From Bostrychus sinensis (lineage: Eukaryota; Chordata; Actinopteri; Gobiiformes; Eleotridae), in contig CM036240.1 in assembly GCA_020698575.1 (NCBI GenBank), forward strand, positions 21,784,711 to 21,848,710: a stretch of 64,000 bases of DNA, in the 5' to 3' direction. Every line of letters starts with the position of its first letter. Positions within the stretch are counted from its first letter, which is position 1. The notes under the pieces were generated by a model. It worked only from the letters and a program-made list of their open reading frames with translations. It was not told the origin of the DNA and made no database searches. The position numbers were made by a program, and so were the translations under genes. This document shows, piece by piece, positions 1 to 12,046 of this stretch.

Positions 1-94
1 AATACGTGCTTTATTTATCAGTAAATGATCTAATAATGCCCTGAAAGGTTAATCAATTGTATGTGCATATAGCACGCAGCCCAGCATGGCAACA

Positions 95-640
95 CCCCCA
101 TGAGAAATTGACTTCCCGCGTCCCGGGGCAAAATGTCTATTGCTAATAGGTAGTTTTTATTGGTGTGGTTTTATTAGTGTGGTTGGATAAATATAGTGTG
201 ATAATGTGATAACTACCGTGGTCCAGAGAGCTCAACGAATTACAAAAGCCGAAAGACACTTTACAAAAAGAAACTGCCACATGGCATTACAACAACATTT
301 ACCTGCACCGGAAATACCCACACGATATTACAACAACATTACCTACACAACATTACAACAATTTTTCTGCACGGAACATGTAGCACAAAGCTGAAAATGA
401 ACAGCTTCCGGCTGCAGAGCTTCTGGTGCTACATGTTCCGGTGCAGAAAAATTGTTATTGTAATGTCCTGTGGGCAATGTTGTTGTAATGTAGTGTGGGT
501 ATTTCCGGTGCAGGTGAATGTTGTTGTAATGCCATGTGGCAGTTTCTTTTTGTAAAGTGTCTTTCGGCTTTTGTAATTCATTGAGCTCTGTGGGCCACCA
601 TAGATAATGGTTCTTATCACAGGTCCAACATTTATGTATT
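95..640. mobile_element. Inverted-repeat (foldback/MITE-like) element
   Basis: The stretch about 215-395 and the stretch about 418-620 are near-identical reverse complements, separated by a spacer of roughly 20 bp. Both arms carry the same landmarks in mirror order: a tract with ttacaaaagccgaaagacac, a poly-A-flanked tttacaaaaagaaactgcc block, and repeated ttacaacaacatt units. Flanks at about 100-200 and 620-640 match, in reverse orientation, the short element at 12047-12175, which shows they belong to the same family. There is no transposase. The superfamily cannot be named from the sequence. Short reading frames here are shadows of the repeat arms. Confidence 0.75.
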
Positions 641-1779
641 TTTCTTTTTGATTTTTTTTTTTTTTTTTAATGAAAATAGCATCTTGAACTATACAGTAAC
701 ACTGGCTCCTGCTCCTCATCTGAGAGTGTGACATCATCACCTTATAGAATCTGAAAACAACCAGAGTCTTACCTAGGCTAATTTTGGATCCTGTTAGGCT
801 ACTAACCTAGCCTGACCTGCCAGACAAGCTCTTACCCTATTCTATACAAAGAAGTTGTCCTGCTTGCGAAAAGCAAGTAGAAAAATCTGGCTCGCCAGGC
901 TACCACTAGCCGATCCTAGACAATTTTTCAACCTTTTATTTTGAAATATGTAAAAGGATTATAGATTTCCATTCTCACTTTGTGGACAGGAACAACTTGT
1001 GTTATGCTAAACTATAGTCTAGATCTGCCCAGTAGACACAAAACATGATTGTCATTCATTGTAAGATCAATAACCTAGGCTAAAATATTTCAATAGCAGC
1101 AATAGATTTTTATTAATCCTGCCAGGGCTCTGTGGTCAGTCCACAGGTCTGTGGGGCCAGTCCAGAGGTCTGCGGTCAAGTTATTTTTGAATAACTAATT
1201 AAAAAAATACTGCAAAGAAACATCAAGAAACACATGAGGGAAACCTGTCAAGGTTACTATATAGTTTCAGCCTATTATCCACGAGATTGATGGCTGTTCA
1301 CCTAATTTTATATGGTAGCATGTGGGCCTAGTAGCCTAATAATAGCCTCCATATCTAGGCTAGGCTTGATTTTTCACCTGTCTGATAGCCCCACTGCTGG
1401 TCACTCTGACCATGGACCACAGGCCTCACTACCACTTGTCGGACCTCGTGGACCACTTCTCTGTTCATATGGATCACTGTACGGACTATAGGGACCATGG
1501 AACAGCGCCCCTGGTGACTGACACATGTGGTCCTTGAAGTGGTTGCTGTGGTCACAGGATAGACTGCAGTTTGCTGAATTAATACCAATCATCTGCCCGA
1601 GAGCTATAGCTACAGGGGGGCAGGTGCTCAATTATATATAAAGGCACACAAAAAATATAAATATAAAAACATAAATACTAATATGAGTTTGACGTCTCAT
1701 CTACAGAGGGTATGATTAAGAAGGTGTGAACATATATTTTATGTGTTTTTCTGTGGAGTTAATGTGGCAGAAATGTTAC
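641..1779. other. Intergenic DNA, no gene seen
   Basis: AT-rich sequence without a supportable gene. A poly-T run lies at about 652-668. At about 1126-1175 there is a short imperfect repeat of the type GGTCAGTCCACAGGTCTG. From 1380 to 1560 GGACC/GGTCC-like words recur at irregular spacing, which opens minus-strand frames rich in Val and Thr but with no recognisable domain. Confidence 0.5.
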
Positions 1780-1935
1780 CCAAAATTCTTGACTGTACTC
1801 ATTTGAAATACATTGTGAAAAAAAAGTGCTTTGAATACTTCAGTACTTTAACTTAAGTCATTATTTGACTGAGCAACTTTTACTTGTATTGGAGTAATAT
1901 TTGAGGATCTGTACTCTTACTCAAGTACTTTGTCC
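1780..1935. repeat. Dispersed 'acttttactcaagta' repeat, copy 1
   Basis: The segment is built from short words around tactttaacttaagtc, acttttacttg and cttactcaagtactttgtc. The same words flank the GTA-rich tracts at 59.4-61.5 kb, so this is another member of that family, here without a trinucleotide tract. Non-coding. Confidence 0.5.
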
Positions 1936-2477
1936 ACCACCGGTTATGCGCTATGACTGGGTGCCTTACATGTAGCCCTCCATGTGCAACAAACTGTGAT
2001 GCACTACATTTTCTGACACTTTATCATAACCAGCATTACCTGTTAAACTATTTGAGCAACAGTAGCCAGCCTTCTTTCCCCATGAGGTCACCTGTCGATG
2101 ATTTACCGGTTCCTTCCTTTTAACACTTCTGACACTCAACACTGCAAACTGGGAACTCCTACCAAAAGCTTTTTTGGAGATTCTGCATAGACAGTAGTCG
2201 GTTGCATGAAAATGTTTTTTCCTTCTTCAGATTATTGGTGGATGGAACAGCCTTGCTTTGGCTAAAAGGCATAGCTAGCTTGCTTTACAGCATAAACTTA
2301 TAAATTCCTTACTATCTCATAGACATGCAAAGTTATATCACTTGGACTGAATAATACAAGTCAGCAGTACCAAAAATTTTTCATTTAGCTTTACTTTCAT
2401 TTATAATAATGGGCTGTGTGGGGTCCTGATGTGTTATCTGAGTTTACATGAGTTTCAAGTCTTCATTACAAAACTGT
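1936..2477. other. Presumed 3' flank/3' UTR of the zinc-finger gene
   Basis: Downstream (minus-strand sense) of the zinc-finger stop codon. No other gene or clear repeat is visible. I did not identify a definite polyadenylation signal. Confidence 0.35.
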
Positions 2478-4431
2478 TCATTCTGTTGTGTGAACTCTCA
2501 TGTGAAGTAGGAGAAGGCTTTTAAATATAAAACCTTTGTTACAAACTGGACACCTGAAAGGTCTTTTTCCTACGTGATTTCTTAAATGTCTATTGCGACA
2601 ATCTACTCGAGCAAAGGTTTTTTCACAAACTGAACACTTAAAAGGTCGCTCTCCTGTGTGAATTAGCATATGCTGGTTGAGATGACATTTCTGTGAAAAA
2701 CCTTTCTCACAAACTGTACATGTATGAGGCTTTTCTCCTGTGTGACTTAACACATGTATCTGTAAATGTGACAATTTCTGAAACCTCTTCCCACAATCGG
2801 AACATCTGTGGGGTTTGTTGTGGCCATCCAAATCAGTCACCAAGGAGTCAGTATTTATCCTAGCTTCTGAGTGAGTTTTCATATGTTCCCTCAGAGTTTT
2901 GTTCCTTGTGAAATGTTTTAAACAAACTGAACAGCTGTAAGGTTTCTCTTCTAGGTGAGTTCTCATATGTCGTTTAAGAAAAGTTTTGTGTTTGAAACAT
3001 TTCTCACAAACAGAACATTTGTAAGGTCGTTCTTCTGTGTGAACTAAAGCATGTCTTTGTAACTCTGAAATACGAGGAAACTCCTTTCCACATTCAGAGC
3101 AACTGTATAGTTTGGGGTGTCCTCCCACATCACTCTTAGAAGAGCCATTATTTATCATTGAAGACTGGTCTGAAGTCCCATCTTTTATATGGGTTCCCAT
3201 ATGTGCTTTCAAATTACCCTTTCTTGTAAACTCTTTCATACAAACTGGACAGATGTAATGTTTCTCTGCAGTGTGAACTCTCAGATGTCCTTTAAGATGA
3301 GCTTTTTGTTTGAAACATTTCTCACAAATTGAACATTTGTGAGGCCGCTCTCCGGAGTGAACTAACATGTGTATCTGTAAGTCAGAATTGAACTGGAATC
3401 CCTTTTTACATTCTGAGCATTTGTGTGATTTGCTCTTTCCTCCCACATCAATTACAAAGGAGTCAGTATTTATTCCTGACGACTGGTCTGCAGTGCCATC
3501 TTTTTTATGTGTTCTCATATGTATCTTCAGATTACATGTCTGTGTAAAACCTTTTTGACAAATTGGACAGAAGTGATCTTTCTCTCCTGAGTGAACTTTC
3601 AGATGTTCTTTAAGATGAGCTTTTTGTTTAAAACACTTCTCACAAACAGAACATTGGAATGGTCTTTGTCCAGTGTGAATTAACACATGTCTCTGTAAGT
3701 CTGCATTACGTTGAAACCCCTTGCCACACTCAGAGCACCTGTGTGGTTTTGTATTTCCTCCCACATTACTCACAGAGGAGTCAGTATGTGTCAATGTGGC
3801 AGGACTCTCAACTAAGGACTGGTGTTCTGGGTGGATTTTCATATGTTTTTTCAAGGTTTGTTTTTTTGCAAAAGCCTTCTCACAAACAGAACAGACGTAG
3901 GGTTTTTCTCCGGTGTGAATTCTCAAATGTCCCTGAACATGACTTTTACGTCTGAAACATTTCTGGCAATATGGACACTTGAATGGTCTTTGTCCTGTGT
4001 GAATTAAAATGTGTCTCTGTAATTCTGCATTACTTGAAAATCTGCACCCACACTCAGAGCATTGGTAACGTTTGGCGTTTCCTCCAACATCACTCACCGA
4101 AGAGTCAATATTTATCATTGCATAGCTTCTTTTTGATTCAGTTTGTTCTGCAGTCCAGTCTTCTGAGTGGTCGGTGTCAGAAGAGCTGTCAGTGCGTTCC
4201 TCACAATCTGACTGTACATGTGTGTGTGGATCTGAGCTGCAGCCTGCATCTGCTCCACAGTTCTCTGCATTAGTTTCCTCTCTGTCCTTCTCTGTGGGTC
4301 TTTGATGAAGCACAGAGAACTTGTCTTCATCATCTTCAGTTTTCACAGAGATAGGAAAGAATGGGAACTCCACCTCTTCCTCCTGTTTGATGCACGCCTC
4401 TGGTTCTTCTTTAATGTGGGGCTGCTCCACA
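2478..4431 (-). CDS. C2H2 zinc-finger protein, 16 fingers (main 3' coding exon)
   Basis: A long open exon encodes about 650 residues. The first ~125 are acidic and hold an IKEEP-type segment (IKEEPEACIKQEEE), typical of teleost zinc-finger leader exons. After that come 16 C2H2 fingers of the form CxxC-x12-HxxxH, mostly joined by TGEKP-like linkers. They fall into five modules: four of three fingers and a last of four, each introduced by a spacer like DSSVSDVGG followed by a CSEC finger. Likely a nuclear DNA-binding protein; target unknown. The exon is taken to begin at 4431, because the reverse complement reads TTTCTGTCCAG/TGTGGAGC, a good acceptor of phase 2. An ATG further upstream (4448) would lie in the intron. 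No convincing upstream coding exon was found in 4432-6600, so the N-terminus is missing from this call. Confidence 0.88.
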
Positions 4432-4589
4432 CTGGACAGAAACAACACACTGTATGTTAGATTATGATTCTCAACTTTTATGTTGCATATATAGAATTAT
4501 GCAGAGAGTGAAATGTGTGTACTGTTGAGGATTACACCCAGACTCTCAGACTCTGTTAATAATAATGGAGAAACTAATCACTCCAAGAC

Positions 4590-4740
4590 TTGTAGAAACA
4601 CTCATACACATATTCATCACCTCCAACAAACTCCTGCATAGGTTCCAACACATTAAAAACTCCGCTGCCAAGGTTCTTACTCACACTAAGGGAACTCATC
4701 ATCCCCACACTCATTCAGCTACACTGTCTTGTAGTGGCAC
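4590..4740 (+). mobile_element. Degenerate LINE reverse-transcriptase fragment
   Basis: Translation gives a HRFQHIKNSAAKVLTHTK-like string followed by HH and a HTHSATL segment. This resembles the conserved thumb region of fish CR1/L2/Rex-type LINEs (LQxxQNSAARVLT, then HITPxLxxLHWLP). Short, with no intact frame beyond it. The clade assignment is from memory and approximate. Confidence 0.55.
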
Positions 4741-4786
4741 ACTTAGTGACACACATACAACCATTCAATCTCAGATATTATTATTC

Positions 4787-4870
4787 TCTATGGGCAATTT
4801 AGAGTCACCAATTCACCTAACACACGCATGTCTTTGGACAGTGGGAGGAAGCCAGAGTGCCCAGAGCAAA
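4787..4870. repeat. Common fish interspersed repeat ('gggcaatttagagtcacca')
   Basis: The string gggcaatttagagtcacca, followed by atgtctttggacagtgggagg, is a widespread teleost repeat tail. A related, reversed piece lies near 63190-63230 (ttggtgactctaaattgcc). Family name not assigned. Confidence 0.5.
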
Positions 4871-4889
4871 ACGAAAGTTACAAAATTAA

Positions 4890-5128
4890 CTATGGTCCTA
4901 TGAATCCTGGATGACTTCCAGAGGTGGTGCTTCAAGTACTGGATGATCATCCTTGCGCATGCGCAAATTGAGAATTGAATGACAACAAAGTCACCTGTGA
5001 CCTCCTGGTTCCCCACATGAGTCTATAGAGCCACACCAGAAGCTCAGACCCTTATTCTTCTTGCAAGGCACAAGGATTCCAAGAGACTGATTGCTCTGGC
5101 GGTCATCCCGGATTCATAGAACCATAGT
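4890..5128. mobile_element. Small element with terminal inverted repeats
   Basis: Sequence at about 4890-4916 (actatggtcctatgaatcc, then tggatgac) is the reverse complement, with two or three mismatches, of about 5101-5128 (gtcatcccggattcatag, then aaccatagt). The element is about 240 bp with no coding capacity. Just outside it, 5160-5195 repeats in direct orientation an internal segment at 4912-4948 (agaggtggtgcttcaag versus agaggcggtgcttcaag), so the boundaries may be more complex than one simple MITE. Confidence 0.5.
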
Positions 5129-8100
5129 TACAGTTATAATCTTTGTTTTATTTCATCCCTACTGACCACCAGAGGCGGTGCTTCAAGAACTGGATGACTT
5201 ATACCAACAAAGTCACGAGAAATCCACAGATTCTCCACAGATCCCAGAGGATGGCATGCAACCACATTTACCATGTAGAATCTTGCAAAGGTCTTTGGTG
5301 GAAACCAAATGACCACAGTTTATAAATCTGACCTCCAGTGACACGTCATCCACTGCAGCCCATGAGGTTCCAGTAAAACTGTCTCATGTGCTTAAACTCT
5401 GGGAACTAGCAAAACAGACATATAGGTAAACAGACTCCTGTACAGACGCTGAGGCATGGACAGGGCATAAAGGTTCGAAAAAGGCCCTGTGTCAAGATGA
5501 GGAAGCTGGACTGGTTGAATGTAGCCCGTTAATGAGGCCTTTCTCACAATAAAAGAAGCATCAGACCAGTGCGCAACGCTGAGTCAGTGTTTCATCAACA
5601 GCAGGACTTATGGACCAACAGAGTCTGCAGATCGCTCATATGCCTAGCTAAAGGTTATTGCCTGAGCCCTAGCTCTGCCAAGAGCACAAATGCAAATAGG
5701 CTACTTTCAACAAAAGATTTGTCACCACCTAGCCTACTGTTATGTGATGACCCCTAAAATGTGGGTACAAAGAGGTAAGAGAAGCAGCGCCCAGTAAAAA
5801 TGCCTACCTTGTCTTTAAGAGTCAGATTTATAGACTGTCACTGTTGATAATGGGCTTCTTTAGCATCTTTTGGTGTAGCTGTATTTGTCTTTAATACTGT
5901 ACAGTCTTTACCTGTACATCCAGCCTTCTGCCTTAGTTTCCTCCACTGATACCTGACAAAATATTCAGTTTAATGAACAGAGTGAAAATGTTTGGTCAGT
6001 GACTTGTCTCACAGGCTTATATTACATTTTAGCTCAGTGTCTCTAACTCCTCCGTGACCTTCATTCCTGCAGTAGCCCTCATACTCCTCTAGTATCTGTG
6101 TCCAGTGCCTGTTTTTTGTATTTTTATAAAGCTCTAAACCTGTATTATTGTCTTCTGTTGAAATCATTTGTTTACTGTCTGAATCTCGCACTGCTGAGAC
6201 GCGTTCATGAACTGGAGATAACCAATGACAGCGCAGGGGAGGTGAGACAAGCATCCAAGGAGCCAATGAGAAACAAGTCTTCCACAGCGCTCCGTTTGCT
6301 GTGCTGCTGCTGTGACAAGACCAGGAGGAGAGAGGAGAGAGGCTGTAAAGAGTTAGCGCTGGGCTCTGTGAACAGAGAGACAAAAGTACCGAGATAATGA
6401 TTGTTACGCATCATTGCGCACTTTGAAATGAGTATACAGAAATTCTACAGCATTCGTGGTAGGTATACAGCGTATACCTGCGTATCATGTAGACTACACC
6501 ACTGATAGGAGGCCCCTCCTGGAAGGGGGCACTATCTCAAGCTGCAGCAGAGCCTGTAATGCAGCAAAGCCAAGTTTTCACCAGTCAAAGATGAAACAAA
6601 GACCAGTGTGTCCTTCCTGAAGACCTCTCAACTTATCGTCCTGATAAAGAAGTGAAATAGTCCAGAGGGCAGTCGCTGCTCACTAGAGCAAAACTAGCAA
6701 AATTAGGTTTTGCTCCTCTCAAAGCAAAAAGGTCACTCCTGTTCTGCCAATTGTCTCTCAAAAGTAGTGTTCTAAACAATTGTAGGGGCCTCTGGTGAAA
6801 CAGAAATCAATATGTCACCACATTCTGCGTCACCAGAAAGTGAGCCAGCCTTAGACTGGAGAAGTGAGCGGGGGCCAAAGTTAACAAATGCCAAGTCAAC
6901 AGCCGCGACTTCAATGACTTGGTCTTTCCAAAGAGGTTAAAAAACAACTGAGGTGTTGCCAGACCCATCAGGACATACCTGCCCCACAGATACGGGGGGA
7001 AATTTTGTAGCCAGTCATACAACCACTAGCTCCAAGACACTGATATGTCCCATTCATCGCTTTGGAACTGAGACTATGCCCACTGTTAAATCCTTGCCAT
7101 TCTGCACCCTATTGAATATCTTTACATACAGCTATGCATATAACATTAAACTTATACTTCTATGTACTACTGCTAAGGTTAATAATGGCTCAACATTAAT
7201 AATAATCATAACACATTAGTCTTTTGTGGTGTTTTTCCTCTGAAAGTCAGTTTACAATTGGGTGCATTGTTCAATCATAAAACTGCACACATTACAAATA
7301 GAGCTCCTACAAAGTTATCAGACTCAAGGTCGCAGGTGTGAGTCCTCATGGCCCTGCCTTGCACAGGAGGCGCTGAACTGAGAGCTCTCATGGCCCAGCC
7401 CAATGCATGGGAGTTTTGCGAAGACAAAGAAGATAACACTATGCTGAGATCGTCATACAGAAATATAAAAACTTAGGACACTCCTCTCTCAGGGGCTGTA
7501 TCCCTATCCTTCCTGCAGAGTCCGTAGCTACGCTGTAGCCTTACCTCTGAGAACTCATTAAACCATCTGATTTGACTACACTTCTGAAGCATCGTCCTCT
7601 TCGATGCTTACACCAGAAAACAAACATTCTTACAACCCCAACCCATAGTCATTCACATGTAAAAACCTCTCTTCCAGGTTGGAAGAGAGTTGTGAAGAAC
7701 CCCAATCAAAGACCTGTTTCTCAACTGGGACAGGGACCCAACACACTCAGGCAACATATATGGCCTACTCTGTGCTTGTGTGAGTGTCACATGGGGTCCA
7801 GTTGCAGGCATGTCTGCAAGGGCGTAGAGAAAGTAGCCCCAGAGGCACTATTGAAGGCAGCTGTCAGTATGCCCAGTAGATAGATAAACAAAGGGGAAGG
7901 GCCCTGCTGTCTTTGAGTGCAGGAAGCAAAGTTCAAAGTGTCGTTTACCCACTGAATGAGGGCAAAACTGTCATAATCAGTGTGTTCCAATAAATAAATA
8001 AGGTTTGTCTTGACACGGAACCAGTCAGCTCCTTGAGATTCACCTTAAGGCCCAAATGGCTAGGTGATCGAGCATAGCCTGTACCAAAGAGACTATGCTC

Positions 8101-8690
8101 AGGGACAGAGACAGTCTAAATAAGAGAACCCAGAACCAGAAGTATTTGCCATGAAAGGCAAAAGAAAGGATTGCCAATGATTACATACAACTGGCGACCA
8201 AAGCCAGAATCCTTTAGGATGAGTGAATGCATTGTCGGAAACAAATCTCCGGCAGCACTACCTTCACCACAACACATGGAAAGGGTAGACTTTAAAAAAT
8301 ACATTCAGACCTCTAGGTCTAAAACCGGACATGGGTCACCTCCATTCCTCAGTACATGAAAGCACCTTATGTAATGTCCCTGGATTCAGCAGAGTTCACA
8401 AGAACCACCTTGGCCAGAAGGGTGGACTTCCTGGATTGGCTGCAGGGCTTCCTCGGGTCATGGGTAACAATCATTCTGACCCAGACAGGACTTTAAGATG
8501 GTACCCCCAGAAGAAATAGGTCAGCACCCAGGCGTCTTGAGTGTAAACAGCTCAGTAACTGATGGCAAAACAATAGCCTACAATGGCCTCACTTCCCAGC
8601 ACCCTTGCCCTTTGGGACCTGGGCTAGATTGCGCAGACCAAGGAAGGCTTAAGCCTGGAGCACTGGTCTGATCCCTCAAGTCATTGGCAT
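5129..8690. other. Accessory DNA, no supportable gene
   Basis: About 3.5 kb with higher GC than the flanks and many short open frames on both strands. None shows a family motif, splice structure or uninterrupted domain. The text looks like eroded transposon sequence, but I cannot name the family. The leader exon(s) of the zinc-finger gene could lie here; I looked for fish zinc-finger first exons and did not recognise one. Confidence 0.4.
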
Positions 8691-8694
8691 GCAA

Positions 8695-9140
8695 CCAGTT
8701 ATGGATATCCATAATTGAGTAGTAGATATCCATAATTAACATTGTGGATATCCATAACTGAATTATGGATATCTCTAATGACATCACTCATAGAAATGAA
8801 CGTGACGTCATTTGTCCAAGGCGAAATGATGATGTGGATATCCTTAATCTAAAGTGTGGATAGGAGGAATATTATTGTGGATATCTGAAATTGTAGATTA
8901 GACAAGGAGAAACTAGATTGTAGATATCCATATTACATATCCAGATTTGCTATTAAATGTTAAAATGGCGTCATGTGATCATTTCGACTAGTCTAAATGA
9001 CGCTGAAGATATCTTCAATCTCAGTTCTGCCTAGTCAAAATTCAGTTAAAGATATCTGCTGATTTGTGCAGGATATGTGAGGAGTTGAAGGTAAAGATCA
9101 TTGTAGATATCTGTAATTCAGTTTTGACTAGTCAGTAAAT
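8695..9140. repeat. Degenerate array of palindromic GATATC units
   Basis: About ten copies of GATATC occur in roughly 420 bp, most in the form tggatatccataatt or tagatatctgtaatt, with irregular spacing of about 15-75 bp. Further palindromes such as gactagtc and gacgtc are interspersed. Because the unit is itself palindromic, the array can pair in many registers. No coding potential. Confidence 0.65.
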
Positions 9141-10235
9141 AAATATCAATGGTGACACATACACTTTAGCAATTAGCTTGCAGCTAAAAAGCCACAGTAT
9201 TAACGAATCTCTAAACTTTAGACATTAGTTTCATGAAACAAATTTAAAAAATTTCCTAATTCTGGCCAACTCTAAGAAATCCATCACCAAATACATGTGA
9301 TCCATCATGGAAATGGCTCTGCCATAATGTCTGCTCAAACACAAATGTATACATGAGTGAGTGCTTGCCCCTTTGTAGACTAACATCTTAAATGATACAA
9401 TGCTTTCATTCATTTTTTCCTCAAATACATGTATATTAATTTGTATTCCTTTCTTTACCTCAGTTGAGGCCACTCTCCTGAAGGTGGACAAGTAATTATA
9501 TATTTACACATTTTCATCATATACGAATCGTTTGCACACATTGTAGTTATTTAAAGTCAAAATGAACATTTATGTGTAAAAATGTGAGTGAATAATCATA
9601 TGATTTTTTTCACTTTATAAACTGTTTATTTATATACACCATAAACATTATTAGATTAGATTCGGTGTTATTGTTATCACACAAGTACAAATACTTGGCC
9701 ACAAAATGCACTTTAGCTCTAACCTGAAGTGCAGCCAGGCTGTGCAAGATATGAAGTATCCAAGAATTCAATAGGGAACATGTACAGTAGAAAGCAGTAC
9801 TATGGACATAATATACTGGTGGATTTGTGTTTTAATAAGTACACAATAACCAAAAACTATTAACACAATTTACAAAGGGATATGAACAAAACAATGCAAT
9901 GAACATTAAATAATGAATAAATGATGAACAGTGAGCTAGCTAAGTTAACAGTGCCATAATAAAGCTATTGCAATATCCAGCACATAGTACTCAGAGTGCA
10001 AACTGATAAAGTGCTTTAGCTCAGTTCCACACAACAAACTCCTAGAAACACAATACTTAAAAGTAGGAATGAAATAAAAATAAGAACAAATACACCATAC
10101 AGTAAAAAAATGACAATTTACCTATTCAAAGAATAACTCCTTGGGATGATCTCATTTATATTATTATATAGAGTACAGTATATGCAATGTACTAAATGGG
10201 GGGGGGGGGCATGTATCGCACAGTCGTGAATTATT
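9141..10235. other. AT-rich intergenic DNA, nothing recognised
   Basis: Non-coding AT-rich sequence with no recognisable repeat family. It ends in an 11-base poly-G run at about 10200-10210. Confidence 0.45.
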
Positions 10236-10239
10236 GTAA

Positions 10240-10740
10240 AGAAGTATTAAGTACAGTATGAATGAAGTCCTCCTGTCTCTCTATAGTGCAGTGAAGTAAA
10301 GGTTTATCCATGATGGACATCAGTTTGATCAGCGTCCTCCTGTCCCCCTCTACTGCACTAGTGAGTGGGAGGTATGGTTCATGATGGAGAGCAGTTTAAA
10401 ATGTCCTTTTGTCCCTCACTGACTCAAATGTCTCCATGTTTCTGCCAAGAACCTGACTGTGTTTGGTGATCAGTTTATTCAGTCTTTCGCCCTGCTCCTG
10501 CTTACACTATCCTGTTCAGTGTTTACCCAACTGTGAAGAAGAGGGCAGTAACCACACACTGGGAGAATATCTGCACAGGTTAAGGCTGAGCTTCCTGAGC
10601 ATGTAGAGTCTACTCGTGCACTTCTTGTACACAGTGCACCATCACTGCTGTCTCCCCAGTCCAGCTGCAGTTCAAGTGCACGTCAGGTCCACTACTTCCA
10701 CCTCCTTGCTCTGGATATGGGACAGGCTCCACAAGTGTCC
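10240..10740 (-). mobile_element. Degenerate LINE 3'-region fragment
   Basis: Read on the minus strand, this resembles the C-terminal end of a fish non-LTR retrotransposon reverse transcriptase. The plus strand has landmark strings such as gatcagtttattcagtct, ccctgctcctgcttacac and gagcttcctgagcatgtag, similar in type to the better LINE at 13.6-14.9 kb. Frameshifts prevent a continuous frame. Assignment tentative. Confidence 0.4.
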
Positions 10741-11215
10741 TATATGTCTGTATGTACAATAAAAAAATATATTTTATACTTTATACCAAAAATGAATATG
10801 CATAAGAATAGTAAAATATAGCAATATTGAAATTCAAAGCTTTCTTTGTTATTCTAAAAAATGTTGCAGTAATATACATTTCAAAATGTATAATTATTAT
10901 TATGGGCATTAGGTTTGTCCTTTTAACATTTCTATAAACCGTGTCACGTGTTAAGATACACATGGGTTATAAATACATAAAACTAAACAATGGCATAAAA
11001 AGAACAGACTAAAATGCCACTGGTTCTTTGGCAGAGAAAATGCATACTTGGTTATCATACAGAACTAGGAACCAGACCAGTCACTACAAAACTATATCAC
11101 ATCACCTTAACGCAGAACCAGCACTAAAAAAGCAGGCAGTAATAGTTAGGCTAATGCAATACGATAGTGATATAGAGACTGTTACTAGGCTAATGTAACT
11201 GCACAACGTACTTTA
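10741..11215. other. AT-rich intergenic DNA
   Basis: No gene or named repeat seen. Confidence 0.4.
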
Positions 11216-11237
11216 AATAAATAAATAAATAAATAAA
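11216..11237. repeat. (AAAT)n simple repeat
   Basis: About five direct copies of aaat/taaa. Confidence 0.85.
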
Positions 11238-11559
11238 ATTACAGTATTTTGAGCAATAATTTATTCATAACTTCAGCTTAACTCACGTTATTCGTAGTCA
11301 GCATGCTTTAAAAAAGACGAATCAATGCACTGTTCGTTTCAGATGCTTCTTTGGCCTTTTCCTTGGACTTTCAAATGTGGTGAAACAGCGCCCCCCATCA
11401 GGCTAGTGGCCAAAAATATTCTGCACCCGTATTGTAAGCATGGATGTTCATCCATGACTGTAAGGCACTGCCATTGAAAATTAATGCAGCTCAGTCAGAA
11501 ACGCAAACTGATGACGAAACGAAGAGGGAGTTGTGCTCAGGCCCCTTGTCCACGCCAAT

Positions 11560-11900
11560 CACTTGACTCCTCCCCCACATCAAAACACTGCCAGAAGTCC
11601 ACACAAAAAAGAAATGCTCCGCAAAGAAAAAGCAGATTCGCAAAAGCACAGAGGACAAGAGCAAATCAATTAGTGGGTATTGCAAAGTAAAACTTCTGTT
11701 GCATCATTGATTTTCTTCGCAAAACTATATTTCTATTTGCAAAAGTATATATTTTTTGCAAAACATTACTTTTCATTTGCAAACCTTTTTTTTGCTTGTA
11801 ATTTTTTTTCTCAATACTTTTTTTTTATTCTTACAAAACTTTTATTTTTTGCAAATACTTGTGGCAGTGTTTTGATTCAATAATCAAGCGCCAGTGAGCA
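11560..11900. mobile_element. Short inverted-repeat element with 'gcaaa' filler
   Basis: The left part carries cttgactcctcccccacatc followed by aaaacactgcc, and the right part carries ggcagtgttttgattcaa followed by taatcaagcgcc. These are partial reverse complements. The interior is a run of related words (ttgcaaaactat, ttgcaaaagtat, ttgcaaaacatt, ttgcaaacc) spaced about 25 bp apart. Non-coding. Probably a non-autonomous DNA transposon, superfamily unknown. Confidence 0.5.
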
Positions 11901-12046
11901 CGGCTATTGAAAACAACAGTGGTATCCAGTTCTATAATAGCTTGTTTTTACATTCTAGAATGTGATGATGTCACACTCACAGATGGGGGGAGGAGCATGT
12001 GTCACTGTATAGTTTAAGATGCTATTTTCATAAGAAATATCCAGAA

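Noticed and set aside
6009..6414. Possible leader exon of the zinc-finger gene on the minus strand
   Set aside because: The frames start with ATG but do not resemble fish zinc-finger first exons, and no donor of the required phase was convincing.
5129..8690. Many open frames of 60-124 codons, possible unknown genes
   Set aside because: No shared codon pattern, no domain motif, no plausible splice chain, and overlapping frames on both strands; more likely eroded repeats.
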